DNA from: Sphingosinicellaceae bacterium
GTDB lineage: Bacteria > Pseudomonadota > Alphaproteobacteria > Sphingomonadales > Sphingomonadaceae
Assembly (NCBI GenBank): GCA_019285715.1
Contig: CP079108.1
Location: forward strand, 1,503,001 to 1,567,000
Direction of reading: 5' to 3'
DNA length: 64,000 nt
This document shows positions 28,625 to 37,042 of this stretch, piece by piece. The notes beneath the pieces were generated by a model. The model was not told the origin of the DNA and ran no database searches. It saw only the letters and a program-made list of their open reading frames with translations. The translations under genes and the position numbers were made by a program. How positions within the stretch are numbered: the first letter of the stretch is position 1; each line of letters begins with the position of its first letter.

Positions 28625-29470
28625 GGCTCAGGACCCATTAAAGGGATTCCCATCGGATCGATGATCTGATTCATTGGTGGCGCTGAGGAGGCGTCGCGAT
28701 GAGTGATCTGATCTGGTTGTCGGCGGCACAGATGCGTCGGATCGAGCCGTATTTTCCACTGTCGCACGGCGTACCCAGGGTCGATGACCGGCGGGTGATC
28801 AGCGGGGTCATCTTCGTGATCAGGAACGGCTTGCGCTGGCGCGATGCACCCAAGGATTATGGTCCGCACAAGACGATCTACAACCGCTTCATCCGCTGGA
28901 GCCGGCTCGGCGTGTTCAACCGCATCTTCGCAGCGCTGGCGGCAAAGGGCGGCAAGCCTGACCAGTTGATGATCGATGCGACACACCTGAAGGCGCGCCG
29001 GAGCGCCGCCAGCCTGCTCAAAAAAGGGCTCTTCCCCGATGTATCGGACGCACCAAAGGCGGCCTGAACTCCAAGCTGCACGCGGTCTGCGACGGCCAGG
29101 GTCGGCCGCTGGTGATGCTGCTTACGGAGGGGCAGACGAGCGACTACAAGGGCGCAGCGCTGATGCTCGAGGCCCTGCCCAAAGCCAAGGCCATGCTCGG
29201 CGACCGGGGCTACGACGCCGACTGGTTCCGCGCCGCGCTGCTCGCCAAGGGCATCGCACCCTGCATCCCGTCGAAAGCCAACCGCAAGATACCCATCGAC
29301 CATGACCGCATACTCTACCGGCAACGTCACCGCATCGAGAACATGTTCGGCAAACTCAAAGACTGGCGGTGCATCCACACCCGCTATGACCGCTGCGCCC
29401 ACACCTTCTTCTCGGCTATCGCAATCGCCGCCACCGTCATCTTCTGGCTCTGATCAATGAGTCCTGAGCC
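28625..29470 (+). mobile_element. IS5-family (IS427-type) insertion sequence
   Basis: 846 bp bounded by imperfect inverted repeats: left GGCTCAGGACCCATTA (28625-28640) and right, read inward, GGCTCAGGACTCATTG. TA flanks both ends within CTAG (28622-28625 and 29470-29473), fitting the target duplication of the IS427 subgroup. It lies between the azoreductase gene and a decayed frame on the opposite strand. Confidence 0.88.
28699..29453 (+). CDS. IS5/IS427 transposase, two frames joined by a -1 shift
   Basis: The first frame (28699-29067) begins MSDLIWLSAAQMRRIEPYFP and carries the first catalytic Asp in LMIDATHLKA. The rest lies in the -1 frame to 29453, with GGLNSKLHAVCDGQGRP, the second Asp in AMLGDRGYDADWFR and the Glu in RHRIENMFGKLKDWR. 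The frames meet at a run of six A followed by GGG (29020-29028), where a -1 slip is expected. This is the usual programmed frameshift of IS427-type elements, so the gene is probably functional. Confidence 0.9.
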
Positions 29471-29483
29471 TAGAAAGGGCTCG

Positions 29484-29750
29484 TCACATCCAGTCCCGCT
29501 GCAGCCCTTTCAATGAAGTACCTAGGTAACCATAGCAGCTAAAATCAGCCGTATGAACCGCGGCGGTGTTGGAGATCGTGCGATAGTTGTAGTCGACGCA
29601 ATCGCGGAAGGTAGCCACGCCGAACTTGGTTTTCGAACGCTGAAGCATCCCCTTGGACATGCCATCCGAGAAGATTCCGGCGCGGTGAACGGTCTAGTCC
29701 AGATCGTTAGGCTCGGTGTTCAGATAAGCCATCACGGCCTCGTTATCTAG
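29484..29750 (-). pseudogene. Remnant of an unidentified coding sequence
   Basis: The minus strand reads as a plausible protein tail (GIFSDGMSKGMLQRSKTKFG, then CVDYNYRTISNTAAVHTADF) ending at a TGA just beside the IS5 right end. It has an in-frame TAG early in the segment and no start. Codon use looks protein-like. The IS5 insertion is adjacent to its 3' end. I do not recognise the family. Confidence 0.4.
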
Positions 29751-29835
29751 TTTCCTACAAGCCGATGAACGTAAATTCGGGTCCACTTGTCGGCAATGTG
29801 ATGATCGTGGATATCGAAACAGGAGGCACATCGTC

Positions 29836-30414
29836 ATGAAGTTTATTAATGCGGCGAGCTTGCTCGTTTTGATCGGCCTGAACGCTTGCGAGAACGCGGC
29901 TCAACAAACGGTCGCTTCGACCAGCGGCACAGATGGACCGGTCTTGGACACCGCTGGAAATCTGCGCGTGCCGAGGAACTACCTCACTACGTATGAGACG
30001 CTGGGGAGTTGGGCAGTCGCCGCCGACAGCCGTCAGGGATCAAAGGAAATGCATATCGTCTATGCCTCTCCTGGTACGATCAACGCTTACCGCAAGACCG
30101 GGCGCTGGCCTGATGGTGCAGTCCTCGTTAAGGAGGTTCGCTCGACCGTGACGGCGCCGATGACAACAGGCACTGTCAGCCACCCCGGAGCGCTGAAGGG
30201 TTGGTTTGTCATGGTGAAGGATGGCAAAAACAGCCATCCGCAAAACAAGCTTTGGGGCGATGGTTGGGGCTGGTCATGGTTTGATGCAGCCAAGCCTCTG
30301 CACACAACGTCGAGCGATTATAAAGTGAACTGTCGGAGTTGCCATATGCCGGCCCAAAAAACCGACTGGATCTACGCCCAAGGTTACCCGAAACTTACCG
30401 GATCCTTGCCATAG
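29836..30414 (+). CDS. Cytochrome P460-family lipoprotein
   Basis: A 192-residue protein with a lipoprotein-type signal (LIGLNAC, Cys18) and a cytochrome P460 domain: TYETLGSWAV, KEMHIVYASPGTINAYRKTG, DGAVLVKEV and GWFVMVKDG. The heme c motif CRSCH is near the C-terminus (Cys166, Cys169, His170). P460 proteins carry a heme c cross-linked to Lys and act on hydroxylamine or related N compounds, but many accessory members are uncharacterised. AGGAGG is 9 nt before the ATG. Predicted periplasmic, membrane-anchored. No obvious operon partner. Confidence 0.85.
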   Translation: MKFINAASLLVLIGLNACENAAQQTVASTSGTDGPVLDTAGNLRVPRNYLTTYETLGSWAVAADSRQGSKEMHIVYASPGTINAYRKTGRWPDGAVLVKEVRSTVTAPMTTGTVSHPGALKGWFVMVKDGKNSHPQNKLWGDGWGWSWFDAAKPLHTTSSDYKVNCRSCHMPAQKTDWIYAQGYPKLTGSLP

Positions 30415-30611
30415 TTGCTGAGAATATCACCATTCTAAGGCTCTGCAATCTTTGCTTAGCTGCAGCGACCGAAAACAATGATTACGACCTAGGGCCACGC
30501 CGCAATGTCACGTCTTTGGGCCCTCGCAAGTCCTTGGCCATCAGCATTACAAGGATCTTCGGGTTGGCAGCGTTCGGGGCTCCACTTACTGAAACCCCGG
30601 CGCCGCGTCCG

Positions 30612-31610
30612 CTACTTCTTCGGCTTCACATGTGCATCGTAAAAGCTGATGATATGGTTTGCGATGAAGGGTAGGTTGTCCTCGGTGGCAAAACGTCCGG
30701 CGTTGAGCCGGTAGAACTCGGCTTTGGGAAGGTCCTTCAGATACGATTCACCGCCTTCGGGCGTGAAGAACACGTCGTGCTGGCCCCAGAAGATCAGCGT
30801 CTTCGGCTGCTGGTCGCGCAGGAACTTCTGCCAGACCGGATAGAGCGCGACGTTGTTCCGGTAATCGTAGAACAGGTCGAGCTGGATGCGCAGGTTCTTG
30901 GGTCCGGCGACGGAGGCCGCATCGCTTTCATAGCTTTCCGGAGCGATCAGCTCGGGATGGCCGGCGCCACCGAGATAGACCGTGTTCTTGATCGCATCGA
31001 GCGTGTTGAACCCGGCGAGCGGGGCTTCGTTCGCCGCCGTGCGGTCGATCCACAGCGCCTTGCGGAAGCCGTCCCACGCCGGCGAGAAGCCATTTTCATA
31101 GGCGTTGCTGTTCTGGACGATCAGCCAGTCGAGCGCCTTGGGATTGCGGCCGACGATGCGGAAACCCACCGGGCCGCCGTAATTTTGCACGTACAGGCCG
31201 TAATGGTCGAAGCCCTTGGCGGCGAGAAATTTCTCGATCGTTACGGAGATCGCATCGAACGAATAATGGTACGTCGCCGGGTCGGGATGGTCGCTGTTGC
31301 CGAAGCCCTGGTAGTCGGGGGCGATGACGTGGAACCGGCCGGCGAGCGCCGGGATCAGGTTGCGATACTGGTGCGACGACGAAGGCCAGCCGTGGAGCAA
31401 CACCAGCTTGGGGTTCTTCGGGTCACCGGCCTCGCGATAGGCAATGGTCAGGCCGTCGACCTTGATGGTGCCGTAGTGAACCTGGGTCTCGGCAACCGGG
31501 GTGGTGATGACCGCCGCCGGCGCTGCGTAAGCGGCAACCGACATGACGAGGGTGGATGCGGTGACGACGGCGCTGAAGGCAGCCGCCAGCAGGCGATGTT
31601 TGCGGGTCAT
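30612..31610 (-). CDS. Secreted alpha/beta hydrolase-fold protein lacking catalytic residues
   Basis: A 332-residue protein with a signal peptide (about residues 1-30) and a clear dehalogenase/epoxide-hydrolase-type fold: LVLLHGWPSSSHQYRNLI (oxyanion loop) and FHVIAPDYQGFGNSD. The nucleophile Asp of relatives (QDYGG) is Asn143 here (YVQNYGGPVGF), and the catalytic His (AGHF) is Arg306 (NAGRFATE). The acid-region Asp in WGQHDVFF is kept. The gene is otherwise full-length and undamaged, so it may be a pseudoenzyme or binding protein. It follows the AhpD-like gene by 50 nt in the same direction. Confidence 0.85.
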   Translation of the reverse strand: MTRKHRLLAAAFSAVVTASTLVMSVAAYAAPAAVITTPVAETQVHYGTIKVDGLTIAYREAGDPKNPKLVLLHGWPSSSHQYRNLIPALAGRFHVIAPDYQGFGNSDHPDPATYHYSFDAISVTIEKFLAAKGFDHYGLYVQNYGGPVGFRIVGRNPKALDWLIVQNSNAYENGFSPAWDGFRKALWIDRTAANEAPLAGFNTLDAIKNTVYLGGAGHPELIAPESYESDAASVAGPKNLRIQLDLFYDYRNNVALYPVWQKFLRDQQPKTLIFWGQHDVFFTPEGGESYLKDLPKAEFYRLNAGRFATEDNLPFIANHIISFYDAHVKPKK

Positions 31611-31660
31611 GGCAATGGTCTTTCAATATGAGGGAAGGCGGCGATTGCCGGGCAGGGCGC

Positions 31661-32212
31661 TCAGGCGGCCTTGCGGGGCTCGACGACCGGAAAGTCGATC
31701 TCGGTGCCGAAAATCTCGTTGACGTAGAAAGTCCAGGTGTTGAGCACGACATGCTGGACGATCTCGAGCAGCTGGGCGTCGGTGTAACCGGCGAGTCGGA
31801 CCGCCGCGAGGTCGGCCTCGGCGATGCTGCCGCGCTGGCGAGCCACCTTGGCAGCGAAGCGGACGGCGGCATCGGCCATCGGGTCGTTCGACGCACCGCT
31901 GCGGTTGGCGGTCATTTCCGCATCGTCGAGATTGGCGATGTGCTTGCCCATGTAGGTGTGCGCGGACAGGCAATAGCCGCAGCCGTTCACCTCGGCGACG
32001 GCGAGCGCGATCCGCTCGCGGGTCGGGGCGGGCAGGTCGCCTTTGCCGAGCGCGACGAACATGCGGAGGTGCCCCTCGAGCGCGTGCGGGCTGTTCGATA
32101 TCAAGCGGTACATGTTCGGCACCAGGCCGAATTGGGCGTTGACGGCCTCGAGCAGCGGCTGCGACGCGGCGGGGGCTTCGGCGATCGTGGCGGGGGTCCG
32201 GATACGGGACAT
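31661..32212 (-). CDS. AhpD-like/carboxymuconolactone decarboxylase-family protein
   Basis: A 183-residue all-helical protein with the redox motif CGYC (Cys78, Cys81) in VAEVNGCGYCLSAHTYMGK, preceded by TRERIALAVAE. AhpD-like proteins are peroxidase partners or alkylhydroperoxidase-type reductases. The ATG at 32212 has AAGGA about 9 nt upstream. A LysR gene lies upstream in the same direction and the degenerate hydrolase lies downstream. A close paralogue next to another LysR gene is at 46853-47398. Confidence 0.9.
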   Translation of the reverse strand: MSRIRTPATIAEAPAASQPLLEAVNAQFGLVPNMYRLISNSPHALEGHLRMFVALGKGDLPAPTRERIALAVAEVNGCGYCLSAHTYMGKHIANLDDAEMTANRSGASNDPMADAAVRFAAKVARQRGSIAEADLAAVRLAGYTDAQLLEIVQHVVLNTWTFYVNEIFGTEIDFPVVEPRKAA

Positions 32213-32411
32213 CGGTGCATTCCTTTGGCGCTGGCGGGCTGCAGCGCCCGGTAAGCACAAACTAGGCGCTTCCGCTTTCTTGGAATATCTGGCAAGATCA
32301 GGAACCAGACTTCCGTTTTACGGAAGCCCGGTAAAGTACTGCATGGCGATATAGTTGCCGCGTCCGACGGCGGCAACCTCCGGCAAGTCACGCCAGTTCT
32401 GCGAACCGCGC

Positions 32412-33332
32412 CTAACCAGCGAAAGCTCTCTCGATCGCCGCCAGGCTCAACTGCAGTCGGGGGACGACGAAATCGAGAAAAGCCCGCAACTTCATCGGTT
32501 GCTGCTGATGCGGGGCGTGGACGAGCTGGACCGGTATCGGTGGCGGTGCCCAATCGGACAGGATCGGGATCAGACTGCCATCGCTCACGCTGTTCGCGGC
32601 CTGGTAGGACAGCACTCGGGCGATCCCGAGGCCTGCGCGAGCGCCGCCGGTGACCCCGTCAGCGGTGTTGACCGAAAATCGCGGGTTGATGGTCACCTGC
32701 TGCGCCTTGCCTCCCGCATCGACGAATGGCCATTCGCGGTAGCTCTGCAACCCCTCGAAGGCGATGCAGTCATGACCAGCGAGCTCGGCGGGTTTGCGGG
32801 GTTCGCCGCGGGTGCCGAGATAGTCCGGGCTCGCGCAGACCACCCAGCGGATCTCTCCCGCGCGCCGCGCGACCAGAGCGCTGTCGGGCAAACGCCCTAT
32901 CCTTACGGCCACGTCGACACGGTCCTCGAGTAGGTCGACGACATTATCGGACAGCACCAGACGTACCGTCACCTCTGGATAGGCGTATAGGAAGTCATGG
33001 ACGATAGGTGCCACGATTAGGTTGCGGAACAGGATCGGCGCGGTGACGAGCAATTCGCCGCGCGGCGCACGGTATTCGCCAGAGGCCGAGCGCTCGGCCT
33101 CCGCAAGCTCGTCGAGAACGCGCCGCGCCGAGGCGACATAGGCTGCACCCGATTCCGTGAGCAGCAGCTTGCGGCTGGTGCGGACCACGAGCTGTGACCC
33201 GAGCATCGCCTCGAGATCCGAAACGCGGCGACTGACGGTCGAGAGCGGGATATTCAGCGTGCGGGAGGCAGCGGACAGACTTCCTCCGTCGATCGCCGCA
33301 ACCAGCGTACGCATTGCCTCGAAACGATCCAT
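32412..33332 (-). CDS. LysR-family transcriptional regulator
   Basis: A 306-residue LTTR of the CrgA/DsdC-like subgroup. The HTH is DRFEAMRTLVAAIDGGSLSAASRTLNIPLSTVSRRVSDLE; the effector domain runs from PRGELLVTAPILFRNLIVAP to the C-terminus, with INPRFSVNTADGVTGGARAG. It lies 200 nt upstream of the AhpD-like gene on the same strand and probably controls it. It is paralogous in layout to the regulator at 47515. Confidence 0.92.
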   Translation of the reverse strand: MDRFEAMRTLVAAIDGGSLSAASRTLNIPLSTVSRRVSDLEAMLGSQLVVRTSRKLLLTESGAAYVASARRVLDELAEAERSASGEYRAPRGELLVTAPILFRNLIVAPIVHDFLYAYPEVTVRLVLSDNVVDLLEDRVDVAVRIGRLPDSALVARRAGEIRWVVCASPDYLGTRGEPRKPAELAGHDCIAFEGLQSYREWPFVDAGGKAQQVTINPRFSVNTADGVTGGARAGLGIARVLSYQAANSVSDGSLIPILSDWAPPPIPVQLVHAPHQQQPMKLRAFLDFVVPRLQLSLAAIERAFAG

Positions 33333-33528
33333 TGAGGCTCTCGGATAACGGAAGTGTAAGCATCAACGATACGGCCTGCCGAGGCTTTGTGGAAGGACGT
33401 ATCATGGAATTGCGATGCGTCCGTCCGAGCGCGTCTGGCCTGTCCGCGATAGGCTAGTGTCAGGTGTAGAACTCGCTGGCGATCTTCCACCGGCCGCCGA
33501 CCTTGAGCAGCTGGAGTATCCGTTGTGA

Positions 33529-34476
33529 TCAAGCGGATTTCGGTGTCCAGTTTCTGCCTGTTTTGAGCAGCGAGTTTGCCAGGATGACGAGCTTACGCAT
33601 GACCGCTGTGATGGCTACTTTCGGCGGTTTTCCGGCAGCAACGAGAGCCTTATATTTAGCCTTCATGTCGGCGTTGAACCGGGTGGCGACGAGCGCGGGC
33701 ATGTAAAGCGCGTGTCGCAGCTGGGCTCGTCCGCCCCGGATATGACGCTTGCCGCGGTGCTGCCCGCTGTCGCGGGCGATTGGTGCGAGGCCGGCCAGCG
33801 ACGCGACCTGCTTGCTGTCGAGCGTTCCGAGTTCGGGCATTTCGATGAGCATGGCGATCGCCGTAGTCTCGCCGATACCGGGAATGGAGACGAGAACCTC
33901 GAAGCGCGTTGCAAGGTCCGGCTCGCGGGACAGGCTGGCTTTCAGCTCGGCGTCGATCGCGGCGATCTGCCGGTCGATCTGGGCAAGCCGCTGCGCGGCG
34001 TGGCGTTTCAAAAGCCGCGAGCGACAAACATGCTCGCGGTTCTTTGCAGCGGTCCGGTCCTTGACCAGGCCGAGCCTGGCAACCTGCAACTCCTTCATAT
34101 CGTCGAGGATCTCGCTGACGATTGGCCGCGACGGCAGCTCGAGCAAGGCACCCATGCGTGCCAGCATCGCGGCGTCGACTGCATCGGTCTTGGCGTTGCA
34201 GCCGATTGCCTCGGCAAAGCGCCGGGCCTGGCGCGGGTTGACCTTGGCAAGCGGCAAGCCGGCACTACCGAGCCGGCGCTCGAAGTTGTGGTGGTAGCGT
34301 CCGGTCGGCTCGAAGACGACGCGGGCGATGCGACGATCTGCAAGCCAGCCCAGCAAGGCCTTGAGGCCTTTGGCATCATTGGTGAACTGGCGGGCTGTGC
34401 CCGCCGGGTGCAAGTGAACGTCGAGCGTCGCTTTGCAGATATCGACGCCGACATTCTGAGCTATACTGGTCTCCAT
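33529..34476 (-). CDS. IS110-family transposase, copy 2
   Basis: Encodes the same 315 residues as the gene at 24564-25511, including the DEDD residues and the C-terminal RDSGQ serine. Because the copies are identical, transposition was recent. The coding sequence is intact, so the element is probably active or was until recently. Confidence 0.96.
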   Translation of the reverse strand: METSIAQNVGVDICKATLDVHLHPAGTARQFTNDAKGLKALLGWLADRRIARVVFEPTGRYHHNFERRLGSAGLPLAKVNPRQARRFAEAIGCNAKTDAVDAAMLARMGALLELPSRPIVSEILDDMKELQVARLGLVKDRTAAKNREHVCRSRLLKRHAAQRLAQIDRQIAAIDAELKASLSREPDLATRFEVLVSIPGIGETTAIAMLIEMPELGTLDSKQVASLAGLAPIARDSGQHRGKRHIRGGRAQLRHALYMPALVATRFNADMKAKYKALVAAGKPPKVAITAVMRKLVILANSLLKTGRNWTPKSA

Positions 34477-34659
34477 CTTTTCCAGGTCCTCTGCTTGTCA
34501 TGCGGGCCCACAAGCCCACGTATCCGTTCAGGCCACAGGAAAAGAGAAGGGCGATCAAACTCTAGCTCGGTCCATGACGACCAGCATTTTTACGATCCGT
34601 CCCTTCCCGCCACCGGCGAGTTTGCGGCTCGTCGGCGGCGGCCTATCTTCGCAGAAAGG
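34477..34659 (-). ncRNA. Predicted IS110 bridge RNA (copy 2)
   Basis: Identical to the copy 1 left end. The guide AAAATGCT faces a target reading AAAACGCT here (one T-to-C change, still allowing a U-G pair with the opposite strand), and CTAGAG faces CTCCAG (one mismatch). The donor guides match the element's own ends perfectly. This copy therefore shows that the guide tolerates two changes out of about twelve target positions. Confidence 0.8.
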
Positions 34660-35164
34660 CCGGAGTCTTCATAAGACAAGCGTTTTCCAGCCCGATGAAC
34701 TTCCGGCCGCATCGGTGTTGACGAAAACCAGCGAGACCTGCGCCAGCGCGCCGTCCTGTTGAATGTTGATGTCCTTAAAGCTTTGGCGAAACGGCGCACC
34801 GTCGAACACGCCCTTCCGGAACGCCTCGTAGTTGTGCGTGCCGCCGGCGATCGAACCATGCTGGACCGCCGTTTCCGCATCGGAGAACGGAATCTCCTTG
34901 TTGAGCAGCAACGTCTCGAAAAAGGCCTCGTCCTTCGTGCTCACGGCAGTCGTATAGGTGTCGAGCAGCGCCTGGATCGCGCGTCGGTCGTCCCCGACGC
35001 TTTCGAAACTGCGAGCTGGGACCGTTTGCGCCGACAGCGACCCCGCCAGGAACATCACCCCGATCGCAGCCAACGCCAGCCGGCGAATGTTCTTCCAGCC
35101 ATCGATCATCGAAACATCCTGATAATTGCGCCAACAGCGCGGAACACAGTCCAGCGTCGTACCG

Positions 35165-36073
35165 TCACCCGACATCGCTGCTGATCAGCATGTCGATCAA
35201 CGCGCACAGTTCCTCGGGCGCGTCCTCCTGGAGGAAATGACCGGCACCCGCGATGATGCAGTGGGGCTGGCCGCGCGCGCCGGGGATGCGGTCGATGAAG
35301 ATCTTTTCGCCGCCGCGGGTCACTGCATCGTTTTCACCGAAGGCGGTCAGGACCGGCTTCTCGAAACGACTGAGCACCTCCCACGCGGCAAGGTTCTCGG
35401 CGACCGAGGCATGGTCGGCAGTGATCGGCACCAAAGTCGGAAATTGTCGCGCGCCCTCCTTGTAGCGCTCATCGGGAAATGGCGCGTCGTAGGCCGCGAT
35501 CTCCGCCGGGGTCAGGCTGCGCGTCACGCCGCCGTCGACGATCTTGCCGACCGCGAACTGCGGGGTGTTCTGGCTATACGCGAGCCAGGCGTTGAACCCG
35601 GCCGACGCTCCGGTGCCGACCGGGAGCCCGGTGTTGGCAATGAGCAGCCGGGCAAAGCGCTCGGGGAACGCTGCGACCAGCCGCAGCCCGATCAGGCCGC
35701 CCCAGTCCTGGCAAAACAATGTGGTGTCCTGCAGGTCGAGCGCCTCCAGCCAGATGGACATCCACGCGACATGGCGCTCGTACGTATAGTCGAGCCGCGC
35801 CGCCGGTTTGTCGGACTTGCCGAAGCCGATCAAATCCGGCGCAATCACCCGGTAGCCGCGGGCCGTCAGCAACGGCACGAACATGCGATAGAGGTAGGAC
35901 CAGCTCGGCTCGCCGTGCATCAGCAGGACGATCTTGCCGTCGCGCGGGCCTTCGTCGAGATAGTGGATGCGCAGCGAGTTGCCGTCGGCATCGACGATAG
36001 TCCGGTAGTGCGGTTCGAAAGCATAGTCGGCGAGGCCGCTGAAGCACTCGTCCGGTGTCCTGAGTATATCCAT
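35165..36073 (-). CDS. dhmA: Haloalkane dehalogenase, HLD-I type
   Basis: A 302-residue alpha/beta hydrolase that hydrolyses carbon-halogen bonds. It has the HLD-I oxyanion motif [11 protein letters not shown], the nucleophile Asp123 with adjacent halide-binding Trp124 ([11 protein letters not shown]), the acid Asp249 (FGENDAVT) and the catalytic His279 ([10 protein letters not shown]). All catalytic residues are present. The ATG at 36073 is chosen because GGAGG lies about 6 nt upstream; an in-frame ATG 15 nt earlier overlaps that site. No signal peptide. It is directly upstream of the NTF2-like gene. Epoxide hydrolase is less likely given the Trp and HGEP motifs. Confidence 0.9.
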   Translation of the reverse strand: MDILRTPDECFSGLADYAFEPHYRTIVDADGNSLRIHYLDEGPRDGKIVLLMHGEPSWSYLYRMFVPLLTARGYRVIAPDLIGFGKSDKPAARLDYTYERHVAWMSIWLEALDLQDTTLFCQDWGGLIGLRLVAAFPERFARLLIANTGLPVGTGASAGFNAWLAYSQNTPQFAVGKIVDGGVTRSLTPAEIAAYDAPFPDERYKEGARQFPTLVPITADHASVAENLAAWEVLSRFEKPVLTAFGENDAVTRGGEKIFIDRIPGARGQPHCIIAGAGHFLQEDAPEELCALIDMLISSDVG

Positions 36074-36280
36074 TCGTACCTCCGTCATGCAGGCAGCTCG
36101 GGGTCGCAACCGTAAATTGCGTATGGTCGCAGAGGGGCAGCGGCGCAGCCTGTAGGCGATAGGCCTGCGCACTCAATGTAAGTCCGTGCCGTCAGTCGCG
36201 TTGGTTACAGGTCCCACCAAACGCCACCGATCGGATCGACCGTTGGTCACCCCACGCAGCCCGCCCGCTGCCGGCACCGG

Positions 36281-37042
36281 TCAGGGGCGTTGGAAGACAA
36301 AGACAAACTGGTCGGTGCGACCTCGAGTGGCCGGGTCGAACACCCTTGTGGTGTGCGGGTCGTCAGGATTGCGCAACAGGTCGCTGTGGCCGACGAACCG
36401 AAAGCCGGCCGCGGCCATGTCCGACTTGACGACCTCGGGATCGATGCGGTGCGTCGTGTTGGTCGCCTCGAGCTTCGACCCCGCCGGCGCGACATGGTCG
36501 ATGACGACGAAACGGCCACCCGGCTTCAGAGTATTGAAGACCGCCTTGTCGAACGCCGCGACGTCCGCTGGCCCCATGAACGGGTCATAGAGATCGTGGT
36601 AATTCAGCCGGATCCAGACGATGTCGGCCTTCGTCGGCAGGCTGAAGGCGTTGACGTGATTGACGACCGCGGAGACGTTGGCGTGGCCCGGTAGCGACAT
36701 CGCGCCAGCCGCCGGCGTGACGATCTTGTCGTCCGCGTCACCTTCGAGAAGATGGACAGCATAAACCTTGCCGGAGGGTCCGACGATATCGGCAAACAGT
36801 CGATCCCAGTAATCGCCGGGCCAGATATCGGCGATGGTGTCGCCCACGTGGATACCGAGGAGGGCGAGCAGTTCGGCAGGATGGCGCGCTGCATCCTTCA
36901 TCCGGTCGGCATCCGGCCGGGCGGGGTCGGCAATCGCCGCGGAAATCCTCGCACCGGTCGTGGTTGCGGCGCCGGCCGCCGTTCCGGATAGCAGGGCAAC
37001 CGCAGCGATAGCGCTCGTCAAACACCTCATTCTGGGTGTCAT
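36281..37042 (-). CDS. Secreted SAM-dependent methyltransferase-like protein
   Basis: A 253-residue protein with a signal peptide (cleavage near AAGAAT) followed by a class I methyltransferase-like domain. GIHVGDTIADIWPGDYWDRLFADIVGPSGKVYAVHL takes the place of the SAM-binding loop, with FNTLKPGGRFVVIDHVAPAG at motif post-II. The glycine-rich motif I is atypical (IWPGDYWD). It corresponds to the 'predicted methyltransferase' family often exported in proteobacteria. AAGGAG lies about 10 nt before the ATG at 37042, and the start overlaps the Anbu stop by 3 nt. Substrate unknown; SAM supply outside the cytoplasm makes activity questionable. Confidence 0.75.
   Translation of the reverse strand: MTPRMRCLTSAIAAVALLSGTAAGAATTTGARISAAIADPARPDADRMKDAARHPAELLALLGIHVGDTIADIWPGDYWDRLFADIVGPSGKVYAVHLLEGDADDKIVTPAAGAMSLPGHANVSAVVNHVNAFSLPTKADIVWIRLNYHDLYDPFMGPADVAAFDKAVFNTLKPGGRFVVIDHVAPAGSKLEATNTTHRIDPEVVKSDMAAAGFRFVGHSDLLRNPDDPHTTRVFDPATRGRTDQFVFVFQRP

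Larger units (their letters stand above)
33517..34680 (-). mobile_element. IS110-family element, copy 2 (inverted)
   Basis: 1164 bp, the reverse complement of 24360-25523 with no difference that I can see. It lies inside the NTF2-like gene, at target AAAACGCT-CCAG on the minus strand; copy 1 lies at AAAATGCT-CTAG. The CT core is at 34679-34680 and again at 33515-33516, where the target resumes. The two copies face each other across about 8 kb. Confidence 0.92.
33460..35109 (-). pseudogene. NTF2/SnoaL-like secreted protein gene split by IS110
   Basis: The 5' part (35109 to 34681, 143 codons) encodes a signal peptide (VMFLAGSLSAQT) and an NTF2-like fold (RRAIQALLDTYTTAVSTKDE, FSDAETAVQHGSIAGG, GALAQVSLVFVNTD). 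The 3' part (33516 to 33460) encodes LQLLKVGGRWKIASEFYT and a TGA. Removing the 1164-bp IS110 joins them in frame at GWKT-LQLL to give 161 residues. The insertion therefore truncates an otherwise intact gene; the interrupted product would end a few residues into the IS. Function of the intact protein unknown. Confidence 0.88.
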
